From Polytrichum commune (Eukaryota > Streptophyta > Polytrichopsida > Polytrichales > Polytrichaceae), in the NCBI GenBank assembly GCA_950295325.1, contig OX485805.1:53902758-53966757 (forward strand): a stretch of DNA of 64,000 bases. Direction: 5' to 3'. How positions within the stretch are numbered: the stretch's first letter is position 1; the number at the start of each line of letters is the position of its first letter. The notes under the pieces are model-generated. The model searched no databases. It worked only from the letters and a program-made list of their open reading frames with translations, and was not told where the DNA came from. The position numbers and the translations under genes were made by a program. Positions 48,994 through 61,670 of this stretch are shown here, piece after piece.

Positions 48994-49401
48994 GTTAATT
49001 AGAGTTATCCCTAAAGTCTCTCTAAAACTCATGATTTGATAGAAAGTTTGCCCCATTTTTGACATTTTATAATATTGAGGAGTGTGGACATGGTGTTGGA
49101 ACCCCCCAATTTTGGTGAACGAAGGGGAATGTTTGACTTTGGCCAAAAAGATGGCTATATAAAAACAAATTTCATGAAAAACTTTTGAAGCCACCTAAAA
49201 TGATGATCAACTTTTGATAAAGATTTTGTTACTATATAACCATCTTTTGGTCAATATCAAACATCTCTCCTACAATTCATTGAAATCGGAGGTTTTGACG
49301 CCAATCAAACGCTCTTTAAACAATATAAAATGTCAAAAGTGGGGTGATAATCCCTATCAAAACATGTCAATTTGCAAGACTTTAAGGATAACTTTAGAAT
49401 G
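48994..49401. repeat. Foldback element, about 400 bp
   Basis: Left arm about 48994-49190 and right arm about 49205-49401 are inverted complements with moderate divergence. Anchors in the left arm are AGTTATCC.TAAAGTC, TTTTGACATTTTATA and GATGGCTATATA, with their complements on the right. Minus-strand and plus-strand open frames over the two arms encode recognisably similar peptides for the same reason. The spacer is short (about 15-55 bp). It stands 2 kb upstream of the CLASSY-like gene. Confidence 0.75.
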
Positions 49402-51385
49402 CAAAGTGGCTAGACCGGTGTTTTTAATCTCTACTTCACCTTTCCCCACTTACAAATTGGGATAAGGGCGTAATAAGTTAGTTGAATGAGAAGTTGACAT
49501 CAGACCGGAGTCCAGTGTTTGGGACTCCGGTCAGGATCTGGTTCGAGACCTGGTTTGGGATATGATTGGAGACCTGCTTGTTGGTTTCTCGACGCCGGAC
49601 GGAAACCGATGAAGGAGCGAGCACTACCGGACATCTTGTAAAACCTCTGAACATAGCTGCATCGTGCAATGCGCGAACGAACGATGAAGCTCCTACGCGT
49701 TGTAGCTTAGAGCATATCGCGACCTCTCGGTTGCTAGTTTTGTGAAATCATCTGGTGACCTGTGCACCAGTGTATATACCGTGCTTCGGCTATTCGTACT
49801 CTTTCTTTCTCTCAGCCTTCTGCCGTGGCACATTTGCTTGTGTACCAGGTTCTTGCAAATCATCATCAAGTTGCCTGCGGAATAAAGTGTTAGGTCATAA
49901 AGTTAATCCTTTTCGAGGCTTCGGAGGTATGTGAGTTTGAAAGTTTGCTTTTAAAATTGGAAGTCTCCCGCCATTCTTTCATCGCCGAAATCTGGTACCT
50001 GCAATTGACTAGAATCATCGGACAGTTGTAGTAGTGTGTTTATCAAGGTTTTCTGTGGTATTTATTTTATGTTTTTTTGTATTGGAGACAGCAGCCAGTG
50101 GAGATTGTTTCTTTGCTGGAGTTGAAATTCCGGAGTTTTGAGAGTTTAGGCTGTGCATGTTGACGAATCCAGTTTGTGTAGCGTCTTCTGTTTTTTTTTG
50201 GGGTCTCTTACTTAATCGATTTACTGCGTGAGGTTTTCAGCATTCTGAGAAGGACGGTAGGTAAGTAATTAACTAAAGTTCTCTATCCAATTGGCGGAAA
50301 TTCCGAGCTCGTCTTGGAGAACCGGAGGGCTATGTTCTTCTTAAGTCGTCCCTTATTAGTATTTTGCCAATGTACAACTTTTCTATTCCCCATTCTTGAA
50401 AATAATGCTTTCCAGAACGGATGTCAATTGCTGTTATCCTCCTTCGGCCGAAGCAAATACTTGACGGTCGTTCTGCTGATCTGATAAGTTCAAATGCGAT
50501 AAGGCACAATCCTAATTACTCAAATGTCGTGACAGCACGGTGCAAGACAAAGATTAAAGAAAAAGATGCGTCGAAGACAGGGAGGACATTTTCGTTCTTA
50601 ATCGCGACGATGATGTGGAAAGGCCTGGAATGGGTGGAAATAACAATGACAGGGATGGATCGAAGCGATCAGCAATGCAATGATTCTATAAAGCGAAGGT
50701 TAGGGATGTAAGTCTCCTCTACTCTGGCTGACGAACTCCTTTATGTTCAGGCTTTCATTGAGATTTGAGGTTCCTATCACCCCTTGTTCAGGAGGATTAT
50801 TATGCTCTAACTTCATTTACTGAATACTTCATGTCCAGTCTTTTTGCGAACTTATGCTGTAGTAGATAAGGTGCTCTTGAACTCCGTTCTTCTTCAATCA
50901 ATTTTCTGCATCGAGCTAATTCTAACCTGACCGCCACCTCGAAGGGAGGGTAGTAACTCCTGCACCCTTTCCTCTAATGACTTATTAGTGAAGTGCGTCG
51001 TTGTGTTCATGCTTAACATACCTGGTGCTTAAGTGCAAGTTTCCTCTGAGAATCCTCTTAATATGAGTTTATTCAAGTCTCAAGAAAGGTAGAAACTATC
51101 CTCACGAAAATTTGCACTTATTTGAGGTCTTGCATTGTCATTCCCTTGTCATAACACATGTCTTTCATCCATTGTTTATATTTCACATGTGGTCTTTTGC
51201 TATCTCGTGTCTTTTACAAAATAGTCACCTAGATGATTCCTTTTACTAGCTTGTGTTAATCAAGTGCATGTTTCAATATGTTGAACTTGCAAATTCACGC
51301 ATGCAGTTACTGACCTATGGTTAATCCTGGATTCCACCCTTGTGATGCATCACAGTGGCTCTGATCTGATTTCGCCAAGCTAGGC
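49402..51385 (+). promoter_or_regulatory. Upstream region and probable 5' leader of the SNF2 gene
   Basis: The base composition becomes less AT-rich from about 49490. A strong donor GATGTAAGT at about 50706-50714 and an acceptor ATCACAG at about 51348-51354 suggest a leader intron. An open frame at 50421-50711 could be part of the leader, but it does not join the coding frame across that intron. The true transcription start cannot be fixed. Confidence 0.4.
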
Positions 51386-54300
51386 ATGGCAAGGGGAAAC
51401 AAACAGCGATTTTTGAGGAGAAAAACAAATCCTGGGGAGTGTTCTACGTCCGTGGAATCTTCATCACGGGCCTCTCGTGACATGCAGTATCCCGCTGGTT
51501 CTGCAGGGGAGTCATCTTCATCGAAGTATAAACCCTATTTTGATACTTCCAAACATGGAGACTCCGGTGACTCCAGCTTTGAAGATGACTATATTAATGG
51601 TAGAAGAGCAGTTGAGTATGAGGATGTTGCTACTTCTGAGGCAGGTACGAGGTAGAGTTGTTTCTGTTCCTGAAGAGATTTTTTTGTGGGTGTGATTGAT
51701 TGCATGATTTCACTCGAGCACTTGTCATTCACTGTACTCTTTTGATCTGATTACAACTAAAGCTTCCTTTCCCATCCTATTATAACTGCTTTCGTGAACG
51801 AAATCATATTCCACTTACCATTGATTTTACTTCACAATGTAGACTTCAGAACTTTAGATCAAAACTCTCTTTCCTGTCCTACTCATGCACAACAACTCCT
51901 GGTTCTTATAGTTTTACTGTTTCTGAATTTCACATTGCAGAATTAGAGGCATATTGCAATGGATCCTGGTGGGATGCAACAGTTCTGAAAAAGGATAGAG
52001 ATCGTTATTTTGTCCATTATGAGAAATTTGATGAAGATCAAGATGAGTGGGTGCCCCTTGGCCATCTTCGACTTCGTTCACGAATTGCAGTTATGGCTGA
52101 TTGTCAGAATGTGCTGGATCCTGGGGTGGACGTGTGCTTGATGTCACATCACCCGCATTCTGACCATTCACATCCAGTACTTCTCTCTCCCTTTGTATAG
52201 CATGTATTTCTGTTTGAAATGATCCATAACTCCTCTTGCACACTACTCAAACATTCAGATGTTGCAGATCATAAGGTCTGCCAGATGTGGCACAAAACTA
52301 CTGTCCCACAAGTTTTGGTTCCAAGTCAAATATTGTTCTCTACCTTAAAGGAAAACATCTTTGACACATTTGTTAGTGAAGTAAGTTGATTTGGCAGGAA
52401 CAGAGGCAGCTCGTCATAGTTTGCACAATTCCAGAAGTTGATACGCTTGAATCACTCAAGTAACCCTAGTCTCAGGGAGGGTGGCATTGATGTAAATCTG
52501 CAATGAATTTCTTGATGAATGACCACAGAAATTAATGGCAGTATTTTGTGACTATTAAAAACTACCTTGTTGCAGTAGTAATAATTTAAATGGCCGTTCT
52601 GCTCCTAGGGGGCACATATATTTCCTTCAGTGGGCATTTGGCCTAACAATGGACTTGTGTGACAGGCATGGTATGATGCAAAAATCATTGATATTGAGAG
52701 AAAGCCCCATACTCCGTGGTCATGCAAGTGCTTGTTTGACATACGACTCTACACCATACCAGATACTCTTCCCAGTGACTACAAACAGAGAAGACTTTTG
52801 CCCATCTATCCAAATAAAATGCGACTGTCGAGTATAAGCATCATAAGAACAGCAAACAACATGTCTTTTCATCAACTAGTAGCAGCTGCTTTGCCTCATG
52901 TGAGCTCTGGAGTCAAGAGAAGGTGGGCAGTAGATGGAACGTTCTGGTATTCTTCCTTCCTAGAAGCAACTACCACATTCAAAGACCACAGCTTCTCCTT
53001 GGAGAGCAGGGTAGCTGGTGGAAGTGAGGTCCCAACGACCACTCTAGGTCACCTTGAGGAAAGTACACCAAAGGTTGTGGAGCTCATGCCCTTTGATGCC
53101 TTTTTGGAGGAGGAAGGCCTCATGGATGATGACTTTAATTTAACTCCTGAAAGAAAATCTGAGGAGGAAGGCTTTATGGATGATGACTTGAATTTAACTC
53201 CTGAAAGAAAACCTGAGGAGGAAGGCTTTATGGAAGATGACTTGAATTTAACTCCTGAAAGAAATCCTGAGGCGGAAGGCCTTGTGGATGACGACTTGAA
53301 TTTAATTCCTGAAAGAAAACCTGAGGAGGAAGGCCTTGTGGATGATGACTTGAATTTAATTCCTGAAAGAAAACCTGAGGAGGAAGGCCTTGTGGATGAT
53401 GACTTGGATTCAATTCCTGAAAGAAAACCTGAAGAGGATGTTATTCCAATATGCGTGCACAGCTCCCCTGTCCAGGTCCCAATAGATCATGCCAAGGTGG
53501 ACCCTGCTGTTTCTGGCTCTAAAACCCAGCCCATTCTTCTGGACTTGGACAATGACACAGACAGTGTTGACATTTCTGACAAAGAAGATACTTCATTTCC
53601 TGTCTTCAGGTTTTTGGATAGGTTTCCAAGTGAGGAGCGGGCCACAAGCCCTGAGAGTGTTGAGGATGATGTTGGGGAAGCGCCAGCGGATATAGGCACG
53701 AGTTCAGAGATTTCAGAAAGTCATAGTGATGAATTGGAAGATATAATTCTGTCTGAGCTCAATACTTCAAATTACAGGGGTCCTCGGCAACTTCCTGCTA
53801 AGTCAGTGTCTTTGGTTAGAGATAAATCAGCATCCTTAACTGCAGGGAAACCGGCTGCCAGAATCTCAAAGTCTGTTGGTCCTTCCATATCATCTGAAAG
53901 CTCTGATCTAGATGATTTTGTGGGATATCTGGAGCGCAATATTGAGGTAAATACTCTGCCTAATCGGGCTTTTCCTTCTACAAAAGCGAAATCAACATCC
54001 AAATTTCCAGCATCTGGTCTGCAGCGACGCACAGGTGCAAAGCCTAGGTTTACCCAAAAATTAATTTCAAAGGGAAATTCAAGGATTGTACCAAAACAGG
54101 TTCCAGTTATTGCAACGCCTCAAAAGGCCCTACGCAGTGCTAGTGTGGAGATTGACAAGCTTGATTCGGGATTGGAAGACTTTGCAGATGAACTACAAAG
54201 TGTTCTTGTTACTGAGGGCCCTGTTGTGCGGGAACTTCTTACTCAGAAAAAAGAAGAAACCAAGGCTGGACATCTGGGCCAGGTTTGAATCTCAATCAAT

Positions 54301-57300
54301 GCTTCACATTGAGTTGGTCTTGCCCAATTTTCTTCTTTTTGTATACTTCAAGCCATATCTACACATCTGGATAGAAATTGCTTCAGAGTCTTTCCCCTAA
54401 ATTTGTTGACAAGAGTGTGTGACATATCTATATTATATGACGTTCTTAACTCAGATCTGTCTATTTGCTTCAAAGGCTATCTATGTGTATTTTCACCCAC
54501 ACTCTTGAGCTCCTTGGACATCCCTGAAATGACAAATAGATAGGGTTTTGGTACTTTTCTAGCTACTGCACAGTTGTGTTGTTTGGAGTTTGTTCTTGAC
54601 ATTTGGAATGCAGTCTGACCTCCTTACAATGCTGGACGTTAAGTAGTTCCCTGGGAGAGGGCTTCCAATTGCAGAAGATAGTGGAATATTTAATATGAAG
54701 CCATATGGAACTGGATAACCAAAGTCCTTGTGTTGTAATAATTCAGGGGTTTCCACCTACGCTAGATGTAGTCAAAGCACTGTAGAAACTCAAGCACTCT
54801 TGTAAATTTCTTGACCATGACCAACAGTGGTACCGTTCTGAATATCATATCCATGTAGTAAAGTAGACATTGAAGCACCAGAAGAATGCGTTTTACGAGC
54901 AGTGAAGCTCAAACAAGTTGAAGAGTTTACAAGCAGCTGGTTTAAGGAATTCCTACATTTGTTCTCACAGAAAACTGGAATATTAAATACTCCTTGATAG
55001 GCCATTTTACAGTTCTTGATGATAGTTGCAGACCAAATTCATGTGCTAGGTTCATTTAGAAAAACCAGTAGTTGAGACAACTGTCATTAAATCTGCTGAT
55101 GTTGTAGAAGTTTCCTTTCCTACCTTTCATTGATTGTTCATCATGCCATTGGAACTATAAATCAAAGCAAGCTCTGTAGGCAGAGAGGTCATAATTATGT
55201 GTTGGTGCTGCACTGTGGTAAAGTCCTGGCAATCATTTCTGAGCTAACTTCTTAGTTTGAAGCAAGTCATTATGGAAGTTTTTCACTCCAGAATTGTCAG
55301 TTGTATACTAACCTGCACTGATCTGTGTTTCCAGTCTTTTGGACGCAAGCCAAAAAGGCCCAGAAATGGTGGAAACATTGGTGAGTTGAAGCGTGCGAAA
55401 GAGGTCACCTATGCAGATTTATTTAAAACTGTGGAAGACAATCCAAAGATTCTACCAGCGCAGAACTACATCAATACTGGGGCATGCCTTTCACCATCAT
55501 GGAATCCTTTGATGGAGTCTTGGGGTTTAGAATCTCAGCAAGAGGTTCAAGAAGACTCTAACCTTGATGATGTCTGGGAGGACATGCGGTTGGCATTGGA
55601 GATTGAAGAGATCGCAGAAGCTAGGAAGGTAGAATGACTTGCCCTTCACAGCTAAGCAAATTACCTAATGTTAGTGATGAACAATGGTCGATCTGCTTTT
55701 CTATGATCCAGCTCAAGTTTTAAGAATACTGCTTACGTAAGTATACAGATGGAATTTGAGAATAGCTGAGTGTTTAATGAAGTTGGCTCCTTGAAACCGA
55801 GGTATTGTAAATTATGGTACATATATTGCTGGAAGGTATGCTATTTGGTTTTGCAGGCTGTTACAATGGACTAAGGTCCAGATCTTATCTGTTCACTTGC
55901 ATTCCTGTTGGCTTGAGTAAAGGTAGCTGAAAAAGGAGAGAAGAGTGCTGCAGCTGTTGGAGAAAGCAACAAGTGCATCAATCCAGATGGAAGCGCAAGT
56001 GAGGAGGATCATGTCTTTGAGTTCAGTCCAGAGGTTGGGCTGGTCTGTGAGATATGTGGCATCGTGGGTTTGGAAATCGAGAACATGTGGGAGCGTGATG
56101 TAAGTCCAACACTTCATATATATTCAGTTATTCTTTCAGTAATTTGTCTAGTACGTACTTTGGTTTGCATTCCTCTTCTTATCAAGTGACTCATACAAAT
56201 CTGGGTTGTCAGTCTCTGGCTGCAGTATAATAGTTGAGATTCAAGATGTTATTGTTGGTACAAACAGGCAGGCTGGGCTATAATGTGCACAAGCTCATTT
56301 TGTACTAGCACTCTGACCCACCATCAACAGCAAAAATGCAGAAGCGGAAGGAATTTTAATTGGTCTTGAGGTGTTTCTTGTCACATGGTGTCTGCGTCTT
56401 CCTAGCTATTCTCATCAACTTCAACGTTTTCTATCATTCCTATCATTTCAACGTTTTTATACTGTCACTTTCATCCAATTAGTAACCTTTAAAATATAAT
56501 AACTTTAAAGTGATGCAATATTGAGTGTCAGAATCTGCTACTTTGGAAATATTGCAATTGAGATTAGAGATGGAGGTGCAATTGTCTCCAACATCAGTTT
56601 CATGGACAATGATGTCTTTCAGGCTCTCCAGCATTTATACACATCAGCACTAGAGCCTCATCCTGCCATGCCTTTGCAATGAAATGAAAGGCTATTAATG
56701 CTTTGACATCTTACATGCTTTAAAGTGCCCATTCAGAAGATAGTATGGGCTAATATGTCTATAAACGGTCCCATCTGTGAACATATCCTACTGTTGTAAG
56801 AGGATGATTTGTTCCTGTGGATCCAGAATGCTAAAAGAATTGCAACAACCAAAGTGGGCAACAGTGAAGAGAGCGGCTCTGATCATGACGGACTGCATTG
56901 GGATTCAGATGAAGAAAATAACATGCGACAGAAGAGTCCTAAGGGAGGTTCTATTTTTGAGTTGATTCCAGATTTGGAGAAACACTTACAAGAACATCAA
57001 AGAGAAGGGTTTCGATTTCTTTGGCGTAATCTTGCTGGAGTGGATCCTGGAGGAAATCCTTGTGTTCCTCCAATGGAACCAGGAGGTTGTGTCCTCTCTC
57101 ATGCTCCAGGCACTGGAAAAAGCTTGCTCATCATTAGTTTCTTGCAGAGCTACATGAAGGTCAGCATTGCAAATCCCACTGATAGTTTTAACATTCTAGA
57201 GAATTTGATATTATTCCTCTTGAGCTCCATAAGGGTAACTTTAGAACCACATCTCATATTCTTATCAATGGGATCCATGCTGATATGGTTGTGCTCATGA

Positions 57301-60300
57301 AGGTGAATCCACAATGTCGGCCACTGATTGTTGCACCAAAAATCATGCTGAAGCCATGGGAAAGAGAGTTTCGGAAATGGAATGTAAATATACCAGTCTT
57401 CAACCTCAACCAGGCCTATGAAGTAGGACGGCAGCTATTTCAACAGCATGAGGAAGCTGGTGATGTGCTGTTGAAGTGTGGAGGGAAGATATCTACTAAG
57501 CGCTTACGCACGTTCCACCGCCAGGTATCAAGATTGGGGCTGCATAGAGACTTGAGATTGTCATTGTGCTGAAATTCTCAATGGATTTTATGTGCATATA
57601 GTTCCCAAATAGAGAGCATATATGGATACTATGCACAAAAAAGCATTTAATCTATGCAATACTTTAGCTTTTCTTATATGGCTTGCCAAAAAGTTGTTGA
57701 TGAGGGACGACTGCTTTCATGATCAACTATGGCATGTCATTAACCTGAAACCCATATGGTTGAAATAAAACACAATACTCCAGAAGGTGTGGTTCTTGGT
57801 AGGTTTTACTTACCTGATAATATTGCAGGCAGTACTGTGGGAATGGACGAAGACACCAAGCGTTCTGGTCATAAGTTATGCAATGTATTCAGGTTTGACA
57901 TATCAATCATCCACCTGTGACGAAAAGTCACAAATCAGAAAGCTACTTCAAGTCCGTCCAAACATTCTTATACTGGATGAGGGTCATTATGTTCGCAACA
58001 AAGACTCTATTATTCGAAGACAGCTTATGACTGTGAAGACCCCACTGAGGATAATGTTGTCAGGCACGTTTCAATTTTCCTTCTGTAGGTATTGTTGGTG
58101 TGTATTTGAACAAAGTTTACCCTTCAGAAAAACTATATCGTTAGTCATCACTTCATGCCACTGCAATGTCTCTTGGATGTGCTCCTTGGGATGTGATTTG
58201 CTCTTGGATGTGATGATCTTGATTAGAATTACATTTTTTAAAGAATTGGGGGCAGTTTTTGCAGGTATTAGATCTATCTTTTTTGCGTGTGATTCATTAG
58301 TTTGGCACCTCGGGTTTCAGTTCCTTTCATCTGACACCTTGCTGTTGTTTATAGGAACATTGTTCCAGAACAACTTTGAGGAGCTTTTCACATCCCTTAA
58401 CCTCGTGCGTACTGGATTTGTGAAGACATTTGCAAAATCAGCTGGCCTTAACTACAACCTTCCGGTAATTTCCTCTGATATTCCAGACCTTTTCCTTTTT
58501 GCTATAACTGAATCAATGGGTGCTAAATTGTATCATTTGATCTTTCTCTACAACTTTGACTGGGCAGAATAGAGTTGAATAAACAGCGGTCTATTTGGAG
58601 AATCGATAATCTATTGAAGATGTGAAAGGATTCCACATCGATTTCACAAGTCGATCAATGAGTTGGTCTTCCTGAAGTCAAGATGTGCTATTTTGAAGCA
58701 TCAACCTTTCATTTCCTTAAACAATTGCATATCACATCATATTTGGTTGTTGGTTTGTTGGTATTAGTATGCGTGCATCAAATACAGTCACATAGAATAT
58801 GCTCACTAATGTAAACTGGGTTCTTCACTTTGGCGATGTTTACTCCTTTCTATCTAAGATATGTGGAAACACAAGCACATTGAAGTGTTACATCCCTCAC
58901 CAGCTGATAGAATTCGCAACAAGAATTGAAGTCTGGAGTAACCCTTTTACGAAAATAATTCTGGCATGACTTTTTGTTGCGGATGACCAATCTATCTACC
59001 CTGTAGGCTTTACTTATATTTGAATATAGTGTTTGAGTGAGCATGTAGTACACAAGGCAGGAAGACATGTATCAGTTGTTTGCCAGGTGACACACAGAAT
59101 GCTTGCTTGAAAGAGAACAGAAGCCCGTCATAAGCACTTTATTATCATATCTGGAGCAAATGGGAAACAAACAATTTAGGGGGATATCTGAAATCAACAG
59201 TAGAGTCACAGCCATGGGAATGCTTATTTCAGATGATATGTGTGATTCTTTGTGAAGTGTTTTGTCTACATGGGGGTTTTCCATGACTAAGTTCGGCTAA
59301 CTGACTGGATGGTGCAGGAATATGAGCCATCTCGTGACCTTGATAAGGGAATGGGCATATCAGCAGCTTTGGAGAAAGCAGCCAAAGCTGAGGAGACTTA
59401 TGCAAGGAAGTTGTTTATTGAAGAGATTGGAAGTAAGATTGACAAAGGCCAGAAATCCCAAGGGTTTACAGAATCCTTGACTCAAGGGCTAGAACAGCTA
59501 CACAGATTGACTAGTCCCTTTGTCAATCATTACACCGGTGGAGTTCTACGGAATCTTCCTCCTCTACGAGACTTTTCCATACTGTTAAAACCAACAGATC
59601 TTCAAGAAAAGATGCTTCAAAAGTTAACAGAAATACTGGTGGGGAAATCAATGCTGGAGCAAGAATGTTTGCTGTCTCTAGTCAGCATCCACCCTTACTT
59701 ATTCTCAACACACACGATAGGAAAGTTAATGGGTGACTTACTATCACCTCAGGTAATGATCAAGTTATTTTCTTACTGTGTACCATCTTGGTTTCTCCTT
59801 GTTTCCTTTGGTAATTGTTTACAGTATCTTTTCCTGCTTCTCTGTGATTCTATGATACCATATTGTATCCAACTAGGCTGGCAGAGGATGCTGCTGTATC
59901 TATTAGTTCTGTTTGGGGCTATGGAGGCAAGTTTGGCAGTCTGCTTGTATCATCATTGGATGATAGTCCATTTGAATCCTTCTAATGTTTACACTGAACA
60001 CCTTACATATACTGCAGGAGATGATGGAAGTGGCTACCAATCAAGACCCACATGTAGGAGTCAAGACACGGTTTATTATTGGCCTTCTGAAGCTTTTGAA
60101 GGCTGGGAGCGAGAAGGTACTTGTTTTCAGTCAAAATCTAGACCCTCTGTTACTTTTAGAAAGGATGCTAAACAAGGAATTCGGGTGGGTTCAAGACCGA
60201 GAATTTCTACAACTGGATGGGAAGGTCCCAATGAATGAGAGGCAAAGCATTATTCAGCGGTACAATGATCCTAAAGGACGAGTTCGGGTCTTGCTAGCAT

Positions 60301-61670
60301 CAACAAAAGCTTGTGGGGAGGGTATTACTCTCACTGGTGCTTCCCGGGTTATTTTCATGGACGTCCTTTGGAATCCTGCAGTAATCAGACAGGCCATCCA
60401 TCGTGCATTTCGAATTGGACAAACCAAGATTGTGCATGTGTATCGACTTATTTCTTCAGGTAAATGCACCCGACATAAAATATCATATTGTCTTACCTTT
60501 CCATTATATCCTGCTCCCCTCCTCTTAGTATCTCCATTAGCACACTCACTCGCTTTGTAGCTCTATTGTATGTAGACTTTTTCTTTCATTCTCCCCTGCT
60601 TATCATTTGCTGAACCCTTAATGGTCCAACATTCCCATTATGGGCCTCAAGGTGTCATATGGAGGAGTTTGCGCTTACTTCTCTATATGTTTAGCTGAAA
60701 GTATCCAAAGTGACCCTATTTATAATGACACCATTAATTATAGGCATTATTCCAACTGGACCACATGTATGTGTAGATTTGATTATAGGTGTATTTACAC
60801 TTGTATGAATGACCCATACTCAAATACTTACCATGTATATTCAATCACCATTGTCACATATGACCTTGTTCTCACTTCCTCGTTTTTAATATATTGTGCT
60901 AAATATAGATTAGTATCATAGACCGAATGAGATATTATTTTAATCTTTGTTTGGGATTTGTGCAATTTGTCACGTATTCTGTATAAGCACACTCCCGGTC
61001 ATGTAAGGATTTACTGCATATGAATTCCTACCTAAGATCACCTCACTGCATGATCTTGCTGGTCCTACAGCATTTGGTGTTGATTGAACATCCCCCACTC
61101 ATGTTCTCCAAGGAGACCTCTAAGTGCATATGCTTTTCAGGTACCTTTGAAGAGGCGAAGTACCGCAAAATGGTCTGGAAGGATTGGAAATCTCAAGCTA
61201 TTTTCAACATATCAGCTGAAAACTCAGAGCAAGTGAAAAATAAGGTGAAAGAATCACGGGGGGCTCCCCAGCATTGCTTCTGGGAAATAATGGATAAAGA
61301 TAAAGTGAAATTACATACCAAGGACACTCTTCTTAAAGAGCTCTTCCGACAGGACATATCATCAGACTTACCAGCATTCAGACATGTATTCAGGCATGGG
61401 GGTTTATTTGATGAGGACTATTCCAATGAACCCGAAGACAAAGGCGAGGATGCAACAGATTGGTTACGTGGAGGTGCAGGGGCTGATTCTATTGATCTTG
61501 ATGCATATGATTTTGGTGCTGATGCTGACAACGATGACTGTGACAATCTTGAGGAGGAAGATCTTTTGATACAACCTCCTCCTTCTCGCAGAACCTCATT
61601 GAGTGCTTTTGAGAAGGCACTTCGACTTCAAATGGGAGAGAGTGCCTTGAAAATGAAAATAACATCATAA
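51386..61670 (+). CDS. CLSY-like: CLASSY-like SNF2 chromatin remodeler, twelve exons
   Basis: Nuclear SNF2 ATPase of the plant CLASSY/DRD1 group; Arabidopsis CLSY proteins guide RNA polymerase IV in RNA-directed DNA methylation. Exons: 51386-51644, 51941-52194, 52666-54282, 55335-55628, 55923-56099, 56827-57159, 57303-57524, 57829-58063, 58355-58464, 59318-59752, 60018-60459, 61141-61670; phases agree and give 1,635 residues. An in-frame TGA at 51362 supports the start. A Tudor-like stretch (CNGSWWDATVL..VHYEKFDEDQDEWVPL) and a second WYDAKIIDIERKPH segment lead. A repeat array (residues 319-426) follows, then a CxxC element (GLVCEICG), motif I HAPGTGKS (about 959-966), motif II DEGH (about 1102), LSGT, and motif VI QAIHRAFRIGQ (about 1437). 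The 177-residue C-terminal exon ends very acidic. Exon edges 2-3 are the least certain. It is longer than Arabidopsis CLSYs (about 1,100-1,400). Confidence 0.82.
53107..53430 (+). repeat. In-frame 54-bp repeats encoding six 18-residue EAR-like units
   Basis: Six uninterrupted units starting at 53107, 53161, 53215, 53269, 53323 and 53377, each of the type EEEGLVDDDLNLIPERKP. Cores are DFNLTP, DLNLTP, DLNLTP, DLNLIP, DLNLIP and DLDSIP. Four match the EAR motif DLNxxP, which binds TOPLESS co-repressors. Outer units have drifted most. The array lies in exon 3 of the CLASSY-like gene, between the Tudor-like N-terminus and the helicase. Confidence 0.9.
58064..58354 (+). other. Probable GC-AG intron in the SNF2 gene
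   Basis: To keep the conserved LSGTLFQNNF reading frame, exon 8 must end TTGTCAG and exon 9 begin GAACATTG. The intron then starts GCACGT and ends TATAG. GC donors with a CAG before them are the main non-canonical class in plants. Using the GT three bases further on would break the frame. Confidence 0.65.

Noticed and set aside
50421-50711. 96-codon frame as the first coding exon of the SNF2 gene
   Set aside because: It ends in a stop and does not join the 51386 frame across the likely leader intron; an in-frame stop lies at 51362. Kept only as a possible leader feature.
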